Shown here: piece after piece, positions 1 to 9,013 of the stretch | Position numbering within the stretch: the stretch's first letter is position 1 | Layout of the letters: every line of letters starts with the position of its first letter | From: Chitinophaga arvensicola | Lineage (GTDB): Bacteria; Bacteroidota; Bacteroidia; Chitinophagales; Chitinophagaceae | DNA: 64,000 bases | Assembly: GCF_900110835.1 (NCBI RefSeq) | Contig: NZ_FOJG01000002.1 | Span: forward strand, 1,206,979-1,270,978 | Reading direction: 5' to 3' | Notes under the pieces: model-generated | Seen by the model: the letters and a program-made list of their open reading frames with translations, nothing else | Databases searched by the model: none | Told to the model about the DNA's origin: nothing | Position numbers and translations under genes: made by a program

Positions 1-2332
1 AGGAAAAGATGGCTCCGTAAAGGCACAAGGTCAAAAAGTAAACCGGGTGCTGGTAGATGGAAAAGAGTTCTTTGGCAGTGACCCTAAAATGGCAACTAAA
101 AATTTGCCTGCAGATGCCATCGACAAAGTGCAGGTATATGATAAGCTGAGCAATGCCGCGCAGCTGACGGGATTTGATGACGGCAACAGCGAGAAGACCA
201 TCAACCTGAAACTGAAAGCAGAAAAAAAGAAAGGTATGTTTGGAAAAGCCATGGCCGGCGGAGGTACCGACGACCGCTATGAAGGCCGTTTTAACCTGAA
301 CTCCTTTAAAGGCGCCCGTCAGCTTTCCGTTCTCGGTATGGCGAATAATATCAATGCAGAAGGTTTTTCCTTCATGGATATGATGAATTTCAGCGGAGAG
401 ATGGCCAAAATGGGACAAGGCGGCAGCGGTAACTCCAGCTTCGCCCTGAGCGCAGCTAACCCCGCTGGCGCCCTCTCCGGCGGCAACAGCGGCAACGGCA
501 TTACGACCGCTTTGGGGGGAGGTGTTAATTACAATAATCTCATCGGAAAGAAAACCGAATTCACCAGCAGTTATTTTTATAACCGCTACAATCCGCAGCA
601 GGAAAGCGATATCAAACGACAATACTTCCTGCCCGATTCTTCCTATTTCTATAACCAGCATACCAACAGCAATAACCTGAACAACAGTCACCGTGTGAAC
701 CTAGGCGCCGATATCCAGGTGGATTCGCTTTTCTCGATAAAAATCACGTCTACCCTGGGGTACCAGGATACACAGAACAAAAATGAAAGTTCCTATGAAA
801 CGCTTTCACAGGATCAGCAACTGACCAACCAGGGCTTTAGCAAGAATAGCTCCAGTGGCCATGGTACGAATTTCAGTAACGAAGTGCTGTTCCGGAAAAA
901 ATTCCGGCGCAAAGGCAGAACACTTTCGCTTACGCTGCAAAACAGCCTCAATAACAGCGAAAGCAATGGCAGCCTGCTTTCTGTCAATCATTTCTTTAAC
1001 CGGCCTCCTTCCCAGCCCGGTTATGATTCTATTCATCAGCAGAATACCATTTCGGGTAACCTCAATAGTTACAATGCCCGGACGGTATACACGGAACCAC
1101 TCGGCAAGCGGTCCTTGCTGGAATTAAGCCTGGGTAACAGTCACTCGAAAAGCACATCCGACAAAACTACGTACGACTATAATCCGCACAGCGGCCAATT
1201 TGATCAGCTGAACCCGGCGCTGACCAACAACTTCGAGAATACCTATAGCTATACCAATGCAGGTTTCCGCCTGCGCACGAAACAAAAGAAATTCAGCCTG
1301 GCGGCGGGCCTCAACTGGCAGGCTGCTTCACTGGAAGGAAAAATCATTGCCGGCAAAAAGGATTCCGTGATCGGCAAAAACTTTTATAACCTGCTGCCGT
1401 CGCTCCGCTTCCAGTACGATTTTTCCCGTTACCGTAACCTGAGTATCAATTATGTAGCGATGACCAATCAACCGGATATGTCGCAGTTACAACCGGTACC
1501 GGATATCAGTGATCCGCTGAACATCCGCGAGGGTAACCCATTGCTGAAACCGGAACTGACGCATGCCATGCAGTTGAATTTTATCTCTGTGAATCCGTTT
1601 CAGAATAAGAACCTGTTTGCATTTTTCACGCTGCAGGAAACACAAAATAAGATCGTCAGCAGTGATATGGTAGATTCTTCCGGTGTAAAGCGCAGCAGAC
1701 CTGTGAATGTAAACGGCGTATTTAATATGTCCGGCAGCGTTAGTGCGGGGTTCCCGCTGAAAGCACTGAAAGGCACCGTTAATTTCAGCAGTAATATCGG
1801 TTACGGCAGTACGAAACAGTTTATCAATATGGCGGTCAATAATATCCAGACCGTTTCTGTGGGGCCTTCCGTGCGGTTCGACCTCACCCCTACCCCTAAG
1901 CTGGACCTGTCTTTCAATGCGGGTGTGAATTACTATAAAAGTAATTACTCGTTGCAGCCATCGCTTAATAGTGGTTATTTTTCCCAGCAATATGAAACGG
2001 ATATCAACTGGCAGTTGCCGGCCAGCTTTTATTTCAATACTAATTTTATGTATATGGTTAACAGTCGCCGGGCAGATGGCTTTAATGCGAAAGTGCCTGT
2101 GTGGAATGCCTCGCTGAGCCGTCAGTTTCTGCGCTATCAGCGGGGGGAACTGAAATTGAGTGTAAACGACCTGTTGAACGAAAATGTGGGGATTAACAGG
2201 AGTACCAACCAGAATTACATCGAGGATAGCCGTACCCGGAACCTGCAACGTTTTTTCATGCTGAGTTTCACGTATAGCCTGAGTAAAATGGGTAATGGAG
2301 CAGCGCCGATGATGCAACTGATCCGGCATTAA
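1..2332 (+). CDS. Outer membrane beta-barrel protein, TonB-receptor-like (5' partial)
   Basis: The reading frame is open to the left window edge, so the N-terminus (signal peptide, any carboxypeptidase-like domain and most of the plug) is missing. The visible part starts in a plug-like segment (LVDGKEFFGSDP, then NLPADAIDKVQVYDK), as in TonB-dependent receptors. About 700 residues of aromatic- and Asn-rich alternating strands follow, typical of the outer membrane beta-barrel family (OMP_b-brl_3 type), ending in a short C-terminal strand. It probably acts in the outer membrane; the ligand is unknown. In Bacteroidota such barrels often sit beside a GLPGLI protein, and one lies here, convergent, at 2392-3195. 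The GTG at position 47 is an internal codon, not the true start. Confidence 0.85.
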   Translation, partial: GKDGSVKAQGQKVNRVLVDGKEFFGSDPKMATKNLPADAIDKVQVYDKLSNAAQLTGFDDGNSEKTINLKLKAEKKKGMFGKAMAGGGTDDRYEGRFNLNSFKGARQLSVLGMANNINAEGFSFMDMMNFSGEMAKMGQGGSGNSSFALSAANPAGALSGGNSGNGITTALGGGVNYNNLIGKKTEFTSSYFYNRYNPQQESDIKRQYFLPDSSYFYNQHTNSNNLNNSHRVNLGADIQVDSLFSIKITSTLGYQDTQNKNESSYETLSQDQQLTNQGFSKNSSSGHGTNFSNEVLFRKKFRRKGRTLSLTLQNSLNNSESNGSLLSVNHFFNRPPSQPGYDSIHQQNTISGNLNSYNARTVYTEPLGKRSLLELSLGNSHSKSTSDKTTYDYNPHSGQFDQLNPALTNNFENTYSYTNAGFRLRTKQKKFSLAAGLNWQAASLEGKIIAGKKDSVIGKNFYNLLPSLRFQYDFSRYRNLSINYVAMTNQPDMSQLQPVPDISDPLNIREGNPLLKPELTHAMQLNFISVNPFQNKNLFAFFTLQETQNKIVSSDMVDSSGVKRSRPVNVNGVFNMSGSVSAGFPLKALKGTVNFSSNIGYGSTKQFINMAVNNIQTVSVGPSVRFDLTPTPKLDLSFNAGVNYYKSNYSLQPSLNSGYFSQQYETDINWQLPASFYFNTNFMYMVNSRRADGFNAKVPVWNASLSRQFLRYQRGELKLSVNDLLNENVGINRSTNQNYIEDSRTRNLQRFFMLSFTYSLSKMGNGAAPMMQLIRH

Positions 2333-2344
2333 CGGACAAAAAAG

Positions 2345-2383
2345 GGCCCCGGAAGATAAAATTCCGGGGCCGTTTCTTTTTTC
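2345..2383. terminator. Bidirectional intrinsic terminator between convergent genes
   Basis: A perfect 10-bp stem (GGCCCCGGAA / TTCCGGGGCC) with a 7-nt loop. An A-tract lies on its left and a T-rich tract (2372-2383) on its right, so it can stop transcription from the barrel gene and from the GLPGLI gene. Confidence 0.85.
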
Positions 2384-2391
2384 GTAGCGTT

Positions 2392-3195
2392 TTACATTCT
2401 TGTGGCTCTGACAGGAGACATGTTAAGCTGCATTTCCGACATCATTTTGTCGCGCATCTTTGTAAACTCCGCTTCGGTTATTTTCTTTCCTTTAGAGGGT
2501 TCTTTTATCGTAGAAAGGTTGACGTCCGGTGATATTTCGATGGCCTGGTAAACGGTAGCGCCGTTATTGATATCAACGGCCAGGATGAGACCAGGAAGCT
2601 GTCCCTGGTAGTCGGGACCCGCCGGTACGGGAATAGCGGGTGTAAACCATGCGGTGATGGTGGCGGTATCGGGTACTTCCTGGTTTTTCAGCTGTCCATT
2701 TTCCACATTGGTCATTATGCGTTTGCCGATACGCTGTGATAGCGCCTGCTGGCAGACATAACCGAGAATCGTCTTTGTTTCACCTGTTAACTTCCAGTTA
2801 AGCTTTGTAAGGCTGTCTGTAACGATATAAGTTTTGGGTCCAAATTCGCGCTGATTTACCACCTGGTTGCGGGAAAAATCAGTATAGGTAATATTGTCGG
2901 CATCCCCCATCATCATTACGCCAACGGCCGTGCGGCCCTGTACGGCGAATCCGTCGGGGATGGCCTCTTCTTCCACTATATTGCGGCGCAGTGAGCGGCC
3001 ATTGCCGAACAGCACTTCCAGTTTATCTTTGTGTGCAGGAGGCGGTGGTGGCGGAGCGCCGGCATCGGCAGATAATCCAAACATCTGGAACTGCATCTGC
3101 ACGGTACGCTCATAACTCACCCGGCCCTTCTGCTGCTGGGCACCGGCTGCCAGCACACCTGTTATCATAGAAAGTGTTAAAATAATTTTCTTCAT
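2392..3195 (-). CDS. GLPGLI family protein
   Basis: A 267-residue exported protein. Residues 1-19 form a signal peptide (basic MKK start, hydrophobic core, AGAQQ cleavage region). The family signature is visible as QLPGLILAVD in the second half. A Pro-rich stretch (AGAPPPPPPAHK) lies near residue 50. GLPGLI proteins are secreted or periplasmic, of unknown biochemical function, and are often encoded next to large outer membrane barrel proteins. Here the partner would be the convergent barrel gene ending at 2332, although the two are not co-transcribed. Family assignment is firm; function is not known. Confidence 0.85.
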   Translation of the reverse strand: MKKIILTLSMITGVLAAGAQQQKGRVSYERTVQMQFQMFGLSADAGAPPPPPPAHKDKLEVLFGNGRSLRRNIVEEEAIPDGFAVQGRTAVGVMMMGDADNITYTDFSRNQVVNQREFGPKTYIVTDSLTKLNWKLTGETKTILGYVCQQALSQRIGKRIMTNVENGQLKNQEVPDTATITAWFTPAIPVPAGPDYQGQLPGLILAVDINNGATVYQAIEISPDVNLSTIKEPSKGKKITEAEFTKMRDKMMSEMQLNMSPVRATRM

Positions 3196-3311
3196 ACTGC
3201 ATCGTTTTTGAGGGAATAAAGCTATTTCCTTCCCATCGCAACGGAGGTTAATATGACTTGATTTAATGTTAATTTAGGTTAATGTTTTCATGCCGGGGAG
3301 GGAGGAAACAA

Positions 3312-3319
3312 TACATTTG
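3312..3319 (+). promoter_or_regulatory. Bacteroidota -7 element for the sensor kinase gene
   Basis: TACATTTG matches the TAnnTTTG -7 consensus exactly. No good TTTG is seen at the usual distance upstream, only a TTTT-type stretch near 3285. If used, transcription starts near 3326, downstream of the first in-frame ATG (3282). That is why the GTG at 3357 is preferred as start of the kinase. Confidence 0.45.
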
Positions 3320-3356
3320 CGATAGTATTGTTATTATTGACTATTCAAACAACCTG

Positions 3357-4973
3357 GTGCGATACAAACTTTCCATACCGGCTACCGTTTTCCTGATTGC
3401 GTTGACCATTCTGCTGATCACCGCCTTCCAGGCCTACTGGCTGACCAATAATTACCGCGAGGAGCAACGCCTGTTTACTGCCCGCACCAATATCCTGTTC
3501 CGCGAAACTATTTTCCGGTTGCAGGCAGTGAAACTGAACCTCGATTCCAATATCAGTCTCCGTATATCTGACCGGGCAGGCATGACCGGCATTTCCAACG
3601 TATTACAGGAAAGAATCAGGGATACCACCACCATGATGAGAACCCTGCCAGGTGTAATGGCAGTACCCAGCAGCCCGCTGCTGGATGAAAGCATGCCACA
3701 GGAGCCGCCGGTTTTCCGTCGTACCACGGCCATGCCCACAAATATAGCCGGTATGCCGGCCCAGGGTCCCGCCATGATGGTGGCACTGAAGGCTGCCCCT
3801 TTCAATGCAAAGGACTCCCTGAATGTGCCGTATGCTATTACCCGCCCCGCCGCTACCACCGGCAGGGTATACGATTTTCTCGTAGGCGTGGATTCACTGC
3901 GGGATTCCATTACCGTAAAAGAAGTAACAGACCACTACCAGCAGGCATTGGCAAGGGAAAAAATGGAAGTGCCTTTTGTTGTTAATATGTTACCAATAGA
4001 TACCAGTAACAACTACGCCAACTTTCAAACATTCCCGGAAGACCTGGACGGTAATACCGTGATCATCGGCTTCACAAAACCTGTCCGCTACCAGGTTTTA
4101 TTTCAGAACAATACCTGGTACCTGCTGAGACGAATCAGTCAGCCGATCCTGATTTCGTTCTTCCTCCTGGCGGTCACCATCTTTTCGTTTTTATTGCTAT
4201 ACCGCAACCTGAAGCAACAACAACGGCTGGCGCAACTGAAAAACGATTTTATCAGCAACATGACCCATGAGCTGAAAACGCCGATTGCCACCGTGAGCGT
4301 AGCCATAGAAGCATTGCGGAGCTTCGACGCGCTGGAAGACCTGCAAACCACGCTGGAATACCTGGATATATCTGCCAATGAGATGAGCCGGCTGGCCTTA
4401 CTGGTAGATAAAGTATTGAAGTTGTCGATGTTTGAAAACCGGGAGATTCCGTTAAACAAAGAAACCTTTGACCTTACAGACCTTACCAGGAATGTAATGA
4501 TTTCGATGAAACTACAGTTTGAAAAACAACGCGCAGTTACCACCCTGAAAAGGACCGGTCATAACTTCACCATTAACGCCGACAAACTTCATATGACCAG
4601 CGTGTTGTATAACCTGCTGGACAATGCGTTAAAATACAGTACACAGGATCCCAATATCCTGATTCATATCATTGATCACAAACAATATCTTGAACTACGT
4701 GTAACCGATAACGGTATAGGTATTGCGCGGGAATATAAAAATAAGATCTTCGAAAAATTCTTCCGGGTACCCAGTGGTAACCGGCATAATATCAAAGGTT
4801 ACGGACTCGGACTGAGCTACGTATCACATATCGTGCAATCGCATATGGGTATTATTGAAGTGGAAAGCGAATTGGGTAAAGGCAGTACCTTCTCTATCAA
4901 ACTTCCGTTTGCAGAAGCGCCGGTGATCTACTACGACAATGGGCGAAAGATTACAAAGATAAAAACAGGCTGA
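3357..4973 (+). CDS. Two-component sensor histidine kinase (HisKA type)
   Basis: An inner-membrane kinase, the input half of a two-component pair with the response regulator 1 nt downstream. Numbered from the GTG start: TM helix about 8-29, a roughly 230-residue extracytoplasmic sensor region rich in Met, Pro and Thr with no recognised fold, TM helix about 263-282, HisKA domain with phospho-acceptor H304 (SNMTHELKTP), then an ATPase domain with N box (LYNLLDNALKYS), G1 (TDNGIGI) and G2 (GYGLGLSYV). The frame is open up to an ATG at 3282. That would add 25 polar residues and place the start upstream of a good -7 element, so GTG 3357 is preferred. The signal sensed is unknown. Confidence 0.9.
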   Translation: MRYKLSIPATVFLIALTILLITAFQAYWLTNNYREEQRLFTARTNILFRETIFRLQAVKLNLDSNISLRISDRAGMTGISNVLQERIRDTTTMMRTLPGVMAVPSSPLLDESMPQEPPVFRRTTAMPTNIAGMPAQGPAMMVALKAAPFNAKDSLNVPYAITRPAATTGRVYDFLVGVDSLRDSITVKEVTDHYQQALAREKMEVPFVVNMLPIDTSNNYANFQTFPEDLDGNTVIIGFTKPVRYQVLFQNNTWYLLRRISQPILISFFLLAVTIFSFLLLYRNLKQQQRLAQLKNDFISNMTHELKTPIATVSVAIEALRSFDALEDLQTTLEYLDISANEMSRLALLVDKVLKLSMFENREIPLNKETFDLTDLTRNVMISMKLQFEKQRAVTTLKRTGHNFTINADKLHMTSVLYNLLDNALKYSTQDPNILIHIIDHKQYLELRVTDNGIGIAREYKNKIFEKFFRVPSGNRHNIKGYGLGLSYVSHIVQSHMGIIEVESELGKGSTFSIKLPFAEAPVIYYDNGRKITKIKTG

Positions 4974-4974
4974 A

Positions 4975-5658
4975 ATGAGTATTAGAATTTTATACGTTGA
5001 AGATGAATTGTCCCTGGGCAAAATTGTGAAGGAGAGCCTGCAGCGGCGGGGATATGAAGTGATCCTGGAAAGCGATGGTGCGCATGTGATATCTTTATTT
5101 AAGCAAACCAATCCGGCCGTATGTATCCTGGATATTATGTTGCCCAACAAAGACGGCTTTGAATTAGCGGCCGAAATCCGTGCGCTCGACCAGGAAGTTC
5201 CCATCCTGTTTCTCACCGCCAAAACACAGACGAACGACCTGGTGAAAGGCTTTACCCTGGGCGGCAATGACTATATCCGTAAACCTTTCAGTATGGAAGA
5301 ACTGATTGTACGCATTGAAAACGTATTGCGTAAATCGGACCCTACACCTGCTACTGCTGCCAATCATATAAAAATCGGCAAATTCAGATTCTATAGTCAT
5401 CGCCAGGTATTGGCCAATGATGTGGAAGAAAAAAAACTATCGTACAAAGAAAGCGAATTACTCAAGCTCCTCTACGAAAACCGTCACGATATCATCGACC
5501 GGAAAAACATCCTGGATCTGCTCTGGGGCCACGATTCCTTTTTCAATAGCCGTAACCTCGATGTATATATCACCCGGTTACGGGTGCATCTTAAAGAGGA
5601 TGATAACCTGCAGATACTTACGATCAAGGGGGTTGGATATAGGTTTGTGCTTGGATAG
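4975..5658 (+). CDS. OmpR-family response regulator
   Basis: Cytoplasmic DNA-binding output of the two-component pair. The receiver domain (about 1-120) has the acidic pair E9/D10, phospho-acceptor D53 (CILDIMLP) and the conserved K in IRKPF. A winged-helix domain of the OmpR/PhoB type follows (about 130-227), ending in LTIKGVGYRFVLG. The ATG lies one base after the kinase TGA, so the genes are translationally coupled. Target genes are not evident; no adjacent operon is obviously controlled by it. Confidence 0.93.
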   Translation: MSIRILYVEDELSLGKIVKESLQRRGYEVILESDGAHVISLFKQTNPAVCILDIMLPNKDGFELAAEIRALDQEVPILFLTAKTQTNDLVKGFTLGGNDYIRKPFSMEELIVRIENVLRKSDPTPATAANHIKIGKFRFYSHRQVLANDVEEKKLSYKESELLKLLYENRHDIIDRKNILDLLWGHDSFFNSRNLDVYITRLRVHLKEDDNLQILTIKGVGYRFVLG

Positions 5659-5660
5659 TA

Positions 5661-6464
5661 TCATATCCCCTCTTTCTTCAGCTGGTTCGGTGTAATGCCA
5701 TACATCTTCTTAAACGCATAGGAAAAGTGCGACAGGTCCTCGAATCCAAGTTCCAGGTAAACATCAGAAGGTTTCATCTTCCGCTTTTCCAGCATGAAAT
5801 GCGCTTCCCGCAATCTTCTTTCCAGCAACCAGCGGCCGGGAGCCTGGTGAAAGATCTTTTCAAAATCACGTTTGAAGGTAGTCAGGCTGCGCCCTGTCAG
5901 GTAACTGAACCTTTTCATGCTCACGTTGAATTTATAATGCTTGTTCATGAATGCCTCCAGGTCTATTTTCCCGGGATCATTTACATCAAAAAGAACCGGT
6001 CTTAATTCCGGATGGGTTTTCAGCAGCATGAGCACCAGTTCCTTCTTCTTGAGCAGCAGGATATCATCATATTCCCGCCCTCTCATCTCCAGGTAAGGGC
6101 CAAGTGTTTGCACATACACATCGAACAAAGGATTGGCGGGAAGCTTTAATAACGCATCATTCCCGACAGCTGTTTCTTTTTTGGCTGCCGGGGGAAATTC
6201 CGCGCTGATGCTTCTCAGGAAAGCCTGATCCAGGGAAACACCCACCGTGGAGAACTTACCGTTCTCCGGTGGGCGTTTGGTATATTTAGCCAGGTAGTTT
6301 CTCCTGACCAGGCAATAGTCGCCCGATTGAATTTTATATTCCTTATTCCCATCGTACATCGTCATACTACCTGCTTTCAGGTAAATAAACATATGCTCCG
6401 GGATGAACTGCTCGGTAGAAACTGTCGGCGCAAAATGACAGGGGGAAGTGGTCATCGATTCCAT
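5661..6464 (-). CDS. AraC-family transcriptional regulator
   Basis: 267 residues. The N-terminal half is a cupin-like sensor region (about 15-110, with an ExsA-like MTMYDGNKEYKIQSGDYCLV stretch). The C-terminal AraC helix-turn-helix domain (about 165-267) ends in FEDLSHFSYAFKKMYGITPNQ, the usual second helix-turn-helix motif. It is the last gene of an SDR / NAD(P)-binding / AraC operon: its ATG overlaps the upstream stop by one base (TAATG). A pair of direct repeats 23 bp apart lies in front of the operon (8023-8060) and is a plausible site for autoregulation. The effector is unknown. A second ATG 3 codons in is possible. Confidence 0.9.
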   Translation of the reverse strand: MESMTTSPCHFAPTVSTEQFIPEHMFIYLKAGSMTMYDGNKEYKIQSGDYCLVRRNYLAKYTKRPPENGKFSTVGVSLDQAFLRSISAEFPPAAKKETAVGNDALLKLPANPLFDVYVQTLGPYLEMRGREYDDILLLKKKELVLMLLKTHPELRPVLFDVNDPGKIDLEAFMNKHYKFNVSMKRFSYLTGRSLTTFKRDFEKIFHQAPGRWLLERRLREAHFMLEKRKMKPSDVYLELGFEDLSHFSYAFKKMYGITPNQLKKEGI

Positions 6465-7132
6465 TACGAAGATACTTTAGCCAGGGATGCGATATCTTTT
6501 ACTTCCAGTGTTTGCTTATCTGATCCATACAGCACACTGTTTATCATGGCCTGCCCTACTTCTTTCAGGGTAATAGCCTGACCGGGAAACACCGCACGTA
6601 AAAACGGGAACATCCAGCTGATCACTTTATAATAGCCTTTGATATTTTGTTGTCCGGGGCTGGGTTTCATAAAGCCGGGGCGGAAGTTGTATTCCTTTTT
6701 GAACGGCAGCTTCATGAGTGCAAGCTCTGTTTGTCCTTTTACACGGGCCCACATGATCTTCCCTTTCCCGGTGCTGTCGGTATGACTGCCGGAGATAAAA
6801 CAGAACGTCAGCTCCGGATTCAGCGCCAGTAATTGCTGTGCAAAATGCAGGGTGAGATCGTAGGTGATGTGGTGATAGTCGGCCTCCTTCATACCCCTGG
6901 AACTGATGCCTGCACAATAAAAACAGGCATCATAGCCGGCAAATTGTGCTGCTACGCCATCCAGTTGTGTGAAATCGGCGACAATGCATTCCTTGAGTTT
7001 AGGATGCTGCCGGCCGGAGGGCTTGCGGCTTACGCTGAGTACTGCCGTTACATCGGGATGTGACAGGCATTCCAGCAGTACTCCTTCTCCTACCAGGCCG
7101 GTGGCACCGGTAATGATTACTTTTATACCCAT
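6464..7132 (-). CDS. NAD(P)H-binding, epimerase-like oxidoreductase
   Basis: 222 residues with an N-terminal Rossmann nucleotide-binding motif (VIITGATGLVGEG, TGxxGxxG) and the FxYCAGISS segment of atypical short-chain dehydrogenases. The catalytic YxxxK of classical SDRs is not clear: the region has WARVKGQTE where Y is usual. It may therefore bind NAD(P)H without classical dehydrogenase chemistry, as in NmrA/HTATIP2-like proteins. It lies 9 nt after the SDR gene and overlaps the AraC start, so all three are one operon. The substrate is unknown. Confidence 0.8.
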   Translation of the reverse strand: MGIKVIITGATGLVGEGVLLECLSHPDVTAVLSVSRKPSGRQHPKLKECIVADFTQLDGVAAQFAGYDACFYCAGISSRGMKEADYHHITYDLTLHFAQQLLALNPELTFCFISGSHTDSTGKGKIMWARVKGQTELALMKLPFKKEYNFRPGFMKPSPGQQNIKGYYKVISWMFPFLRAVFPGQAITLKEVGQAMINSVLYGSDKQTLEVKDIASLAKVSS

Positions 7133-7141
7133 GGTAAATAC

Positions 7142-7972
7142 TTACAGGAATTTAAGGTAGCTATTTTTTATGGCATTGATATATTCCTGGTCGGGCATGG
7201 TGTGACGGCTTGCCAGGCGCTGTTTGAAGTCCTCGTTGCCTACTGCATATCTCAGCGTGTCTGTGCCGTCTGTGGCAGCTTCGTAGATAACAGCGGCCAC
7301 TTCTTCCGCAGTAGCGAGTTGCATGTTGCTCAGGCTGTCAAACATTTTACCTGCAGCGGCAGCAAAAGGATCGTAGTCAGGAATAGACGCGTTGGCTATA
7401 AACCGGTCACCGCTTACCTTTCCAAAGTTAGTGGTAGTACCGCCGGGTTCTATAATTTTCACCGTGATATTCAATGCCGCCAGTTCAAATGCCAGTGCTT
7501 CGGAGAAGCCTTCCAAAGCAAATTTGGAGGCACAATACAGCGAAATAAGGGGCAACGTAAAGCGGCCGGCGCCTGAACTGATATTCAGGATAGTGCCTGC
7601 TTTTCTTTCCCTGAAATGAGGCAGGATGGCTCGGATGGTATCCATTACACCAATTACGTTTACCTCAAACTGGGTGCTTACCTGTTCTCTTGCGGTAGAT
7701 TCGAAAATACCGAATTCACCATATCCCGCATTATTTACCAGTACATCGATATGCCCGAAGTGAGCAATGCCTTGCTGAATAGCGGCGTTAATGGTAGCTG
7801 GCTGCTGCACATCCAGGGTGGTGACCAGTATATTCTTGTGACGGATCAGTTCCTGTTCTTTTTCCGGTTGACGCATGGTGGCGATCACATTCCATCCTTG
7901 TGCCGCAAAATGCAGCGCTGTAGCCTTTCCTATACCGGAAGACGTTCCGGTGATCAATATTGTTTTACTCAT
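7142..7972 (-). CDS. Short-chain dehydrogenase/reductase (classical SDR)
   Basis: A cytoplasmic NAD(P)-dependent oxidoreductase of about 276 residues. It has the cofactor motif TGTSSGIG near the N-terminus, the NNAG motif, catalytic Ser (NISSGAG) and catalytic YCASK. The frame is open to an ATG at 7996, but MSKTILITG at 7972 fits the family's N-terminus. It is first gene of the operon with the NAD(P)H-binding protein and AraC regulator. Two direct repeats sit 51-88 bp upstream of the start. SDRs paired with AraC regulators often handle small carbonyl compounds, but no substrate can be read from the sequence. Confidence 0.9.
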   Translation of the reverse strand: MSKTILITGTSSGIGKATALHFAAQGWNVIATMRQPEKEQELIRHKNILVTTLDVQQPATINAAIQQGIAHFGHIDVLVNNAGYGEFGIFESTAREQVSTQFEVNVIGVMDTIRAILPHFRERKAGTILNISSGAGRFTLPLISLYCASKFALEGFSEALAFELAALNITVKIIEPGGTTTNFGKVSGDRFIANASIPDYDPFAAAAGKMFDSLSNMQLATAEEVAAVIYEAATDGTDTLRYAVGNEDFKQRLASRHTMPDQEYINAIKNSYLKFL

Positions 7973-8022
7973 TGCTTTATTGTTTTGTGATAACAAAGGT
8001 GAGTAGAATACGCGGGAAATAA

Positions 8023-8060
8023 TTTGTTGAGAAGTCCAAAATTACTTTGTTGAGGAGCCC
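8023..8060. promoter_or_regulatory. Direct-repeat putative AraC binding site upstream of the SDR operon
   Basis: TTTGTTGAGAAGTCC (8023-8037) and TTTGTTGAGGAGCCC (8046-8060) match at 13 of 15 bases with a 23-bp period, about two helical turns. AraC-family dimers commonly bind such tandem half-sites, and the operon downstream (minus strand) ends with an AraC gene. Assignment to that protein is inference. Confidence 0.45.
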
Positions 8061-8061
8061 A

Positions 8062-8095
8062 TAAAAAAGCCTGGCAAACTCCGGTTTGCCAGGCT
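8062..8095 (-). terminator. Intrinsic terminator of the chitinase/lyase operon
   Basis: A perfect 12-bp stem (AGCCTGGCAAAC and its complement) with a 4-nt loop, followed on the minus strand by a run of six T. It lies just after the lyase-like gene. Confidence 0.85.
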
Positions 8096-8117
8096 GAAAA
8101 AGTGTAGGAAAAGTCTG

Positions 8118-8981
8118 TTAATTGATCTTATGAATACTGAGGTTATCGTAATAAATATACCCTACTGTAGATGATTCCCAGTACGACTGACTTCCACCAC
8201 GGAAAGTGTGGAAAGTAACGCCTTTGATCAGTCGTTTGCTATCGTTCGTGGTCCAGCGGATATCCCGGTCGAGCAGTATGGTACCATTGATCACGATCTG
8301 GACGTGTCCGTTCGTATTGCTACCGGTATTACTTTTAATATACAGGTGTACATGATAGGTAGTGCCTTTCTGAATACTACCGGTAGCGGGATAGCTCAGT
8401 CCGAAGTCATCGCCGTACTGCCCCGGCTGATCCCGGTAATACAGGTAGGGCTGGAAGTATACCCTGTTGGCATCATTGCGGTACCACATGAGGCGAAGCG
8501 TACCACCGTTGCCATCCCAGGCGGGATCGCCACCGGCGTTGCCATCACCAATAGAAAAACCGAAGCCTACTTTACCGCCACGGCTCCAGTCGAACTGGCT
8601 GTGAAAACGGATATCGTAATCCATTTCATAGGCGGCGCCATCAGCTACATCAATATTGGCTACTACCCCACCGGCGGCCGATAAGGCATTCGGATCGAGC
8701 TGGATACGAAGGTTGCCGTTGGAGATATAGCCCCGTGCATTGTTCCAGCCGGTAACATTTCCAAAATCATTGGCGGCATTCGTAGCCGTATACGTAGTGC
8801 CGTTGGCGTAGTTGTCCCAGTTAACCGACCAGGTACTGTTAATGACGCTGATGCCGATGGCCGCACCGGCCATGGCAAGTGACGGATCTGCGGGAGTCAG
8901 GTCTTTCTTACAGGAAGCAATAACGACGCTTCCCAGCAGCCATGCTGCTACTGCATGGCGCATGAAATAAGTGGAATTCAT
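8118..8981 (-). CDS. Polysaccharide lyase-like (PL14-type) lipoprotein
   Basis: 287 residues with a lipoprotein signal (VVIASC, lipidated Cys about residue 24, then KKD), so it is probably anchored in the outer membrane. The mature part looks like a concanavalin-type jelly roll. It has the pattern RGGKVGFGFSIG...GGTLRLMWYR...YFQPYLYYRDQ, which resembles the GGK / RLMW / YLY strands of PL14-type polysaccharide lyases. It follows the chitinase gene by 32 nt and shares its terminator, so the two are probably one degradation operon. The lyase assignment is from remembered motifs and is moderate; the substrate is unknown. An alternative start lies 6 codons downstream. Confidence 0.6.
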   Translation of the reverse strand: MNSTYFMRHAVAAWLLGSVVIASCKKDLTPADPSLAMAGAAIGISVINSTWSVNWDNYANGTTYTATNAANDFGNVTGWNNARGYISNGNLRIQLDPNALSAAGGVVANIDVADGAAYEMDYDIRFHSQFDWSRGGKVGFGFSIGDGNAGGDPAWDGNGGTLRLMWYRNDANRVYFQPYLYYRDQPGQYGDDFGLSYPATGSIQKGTTYHVHLYIKSNTGSNTNGHVQIVINGTILLDRDIRWTTNDSKRLIKGVTFHTFRGGSQSYWESSTVGYIYYDNLSIHKIN

Positions 8982-9013
8982 GGATGTTTGATTGTGGGTG
9001 AGAAAATAGGTTT

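Noticed and set aside
1487..2329. Long minus-strand ORF opposite the outer membrane barrel gene
   Set aside because: It lies wholly inside a clear barrel gene, has no recognisable motif and the opposite frame shows the real protein family.
3282..3356. Upstream extension of the sensor kinase to ATG 3282
   Set aside because: Would place the start before a good -7 element and add polar residues before the first TM helix.
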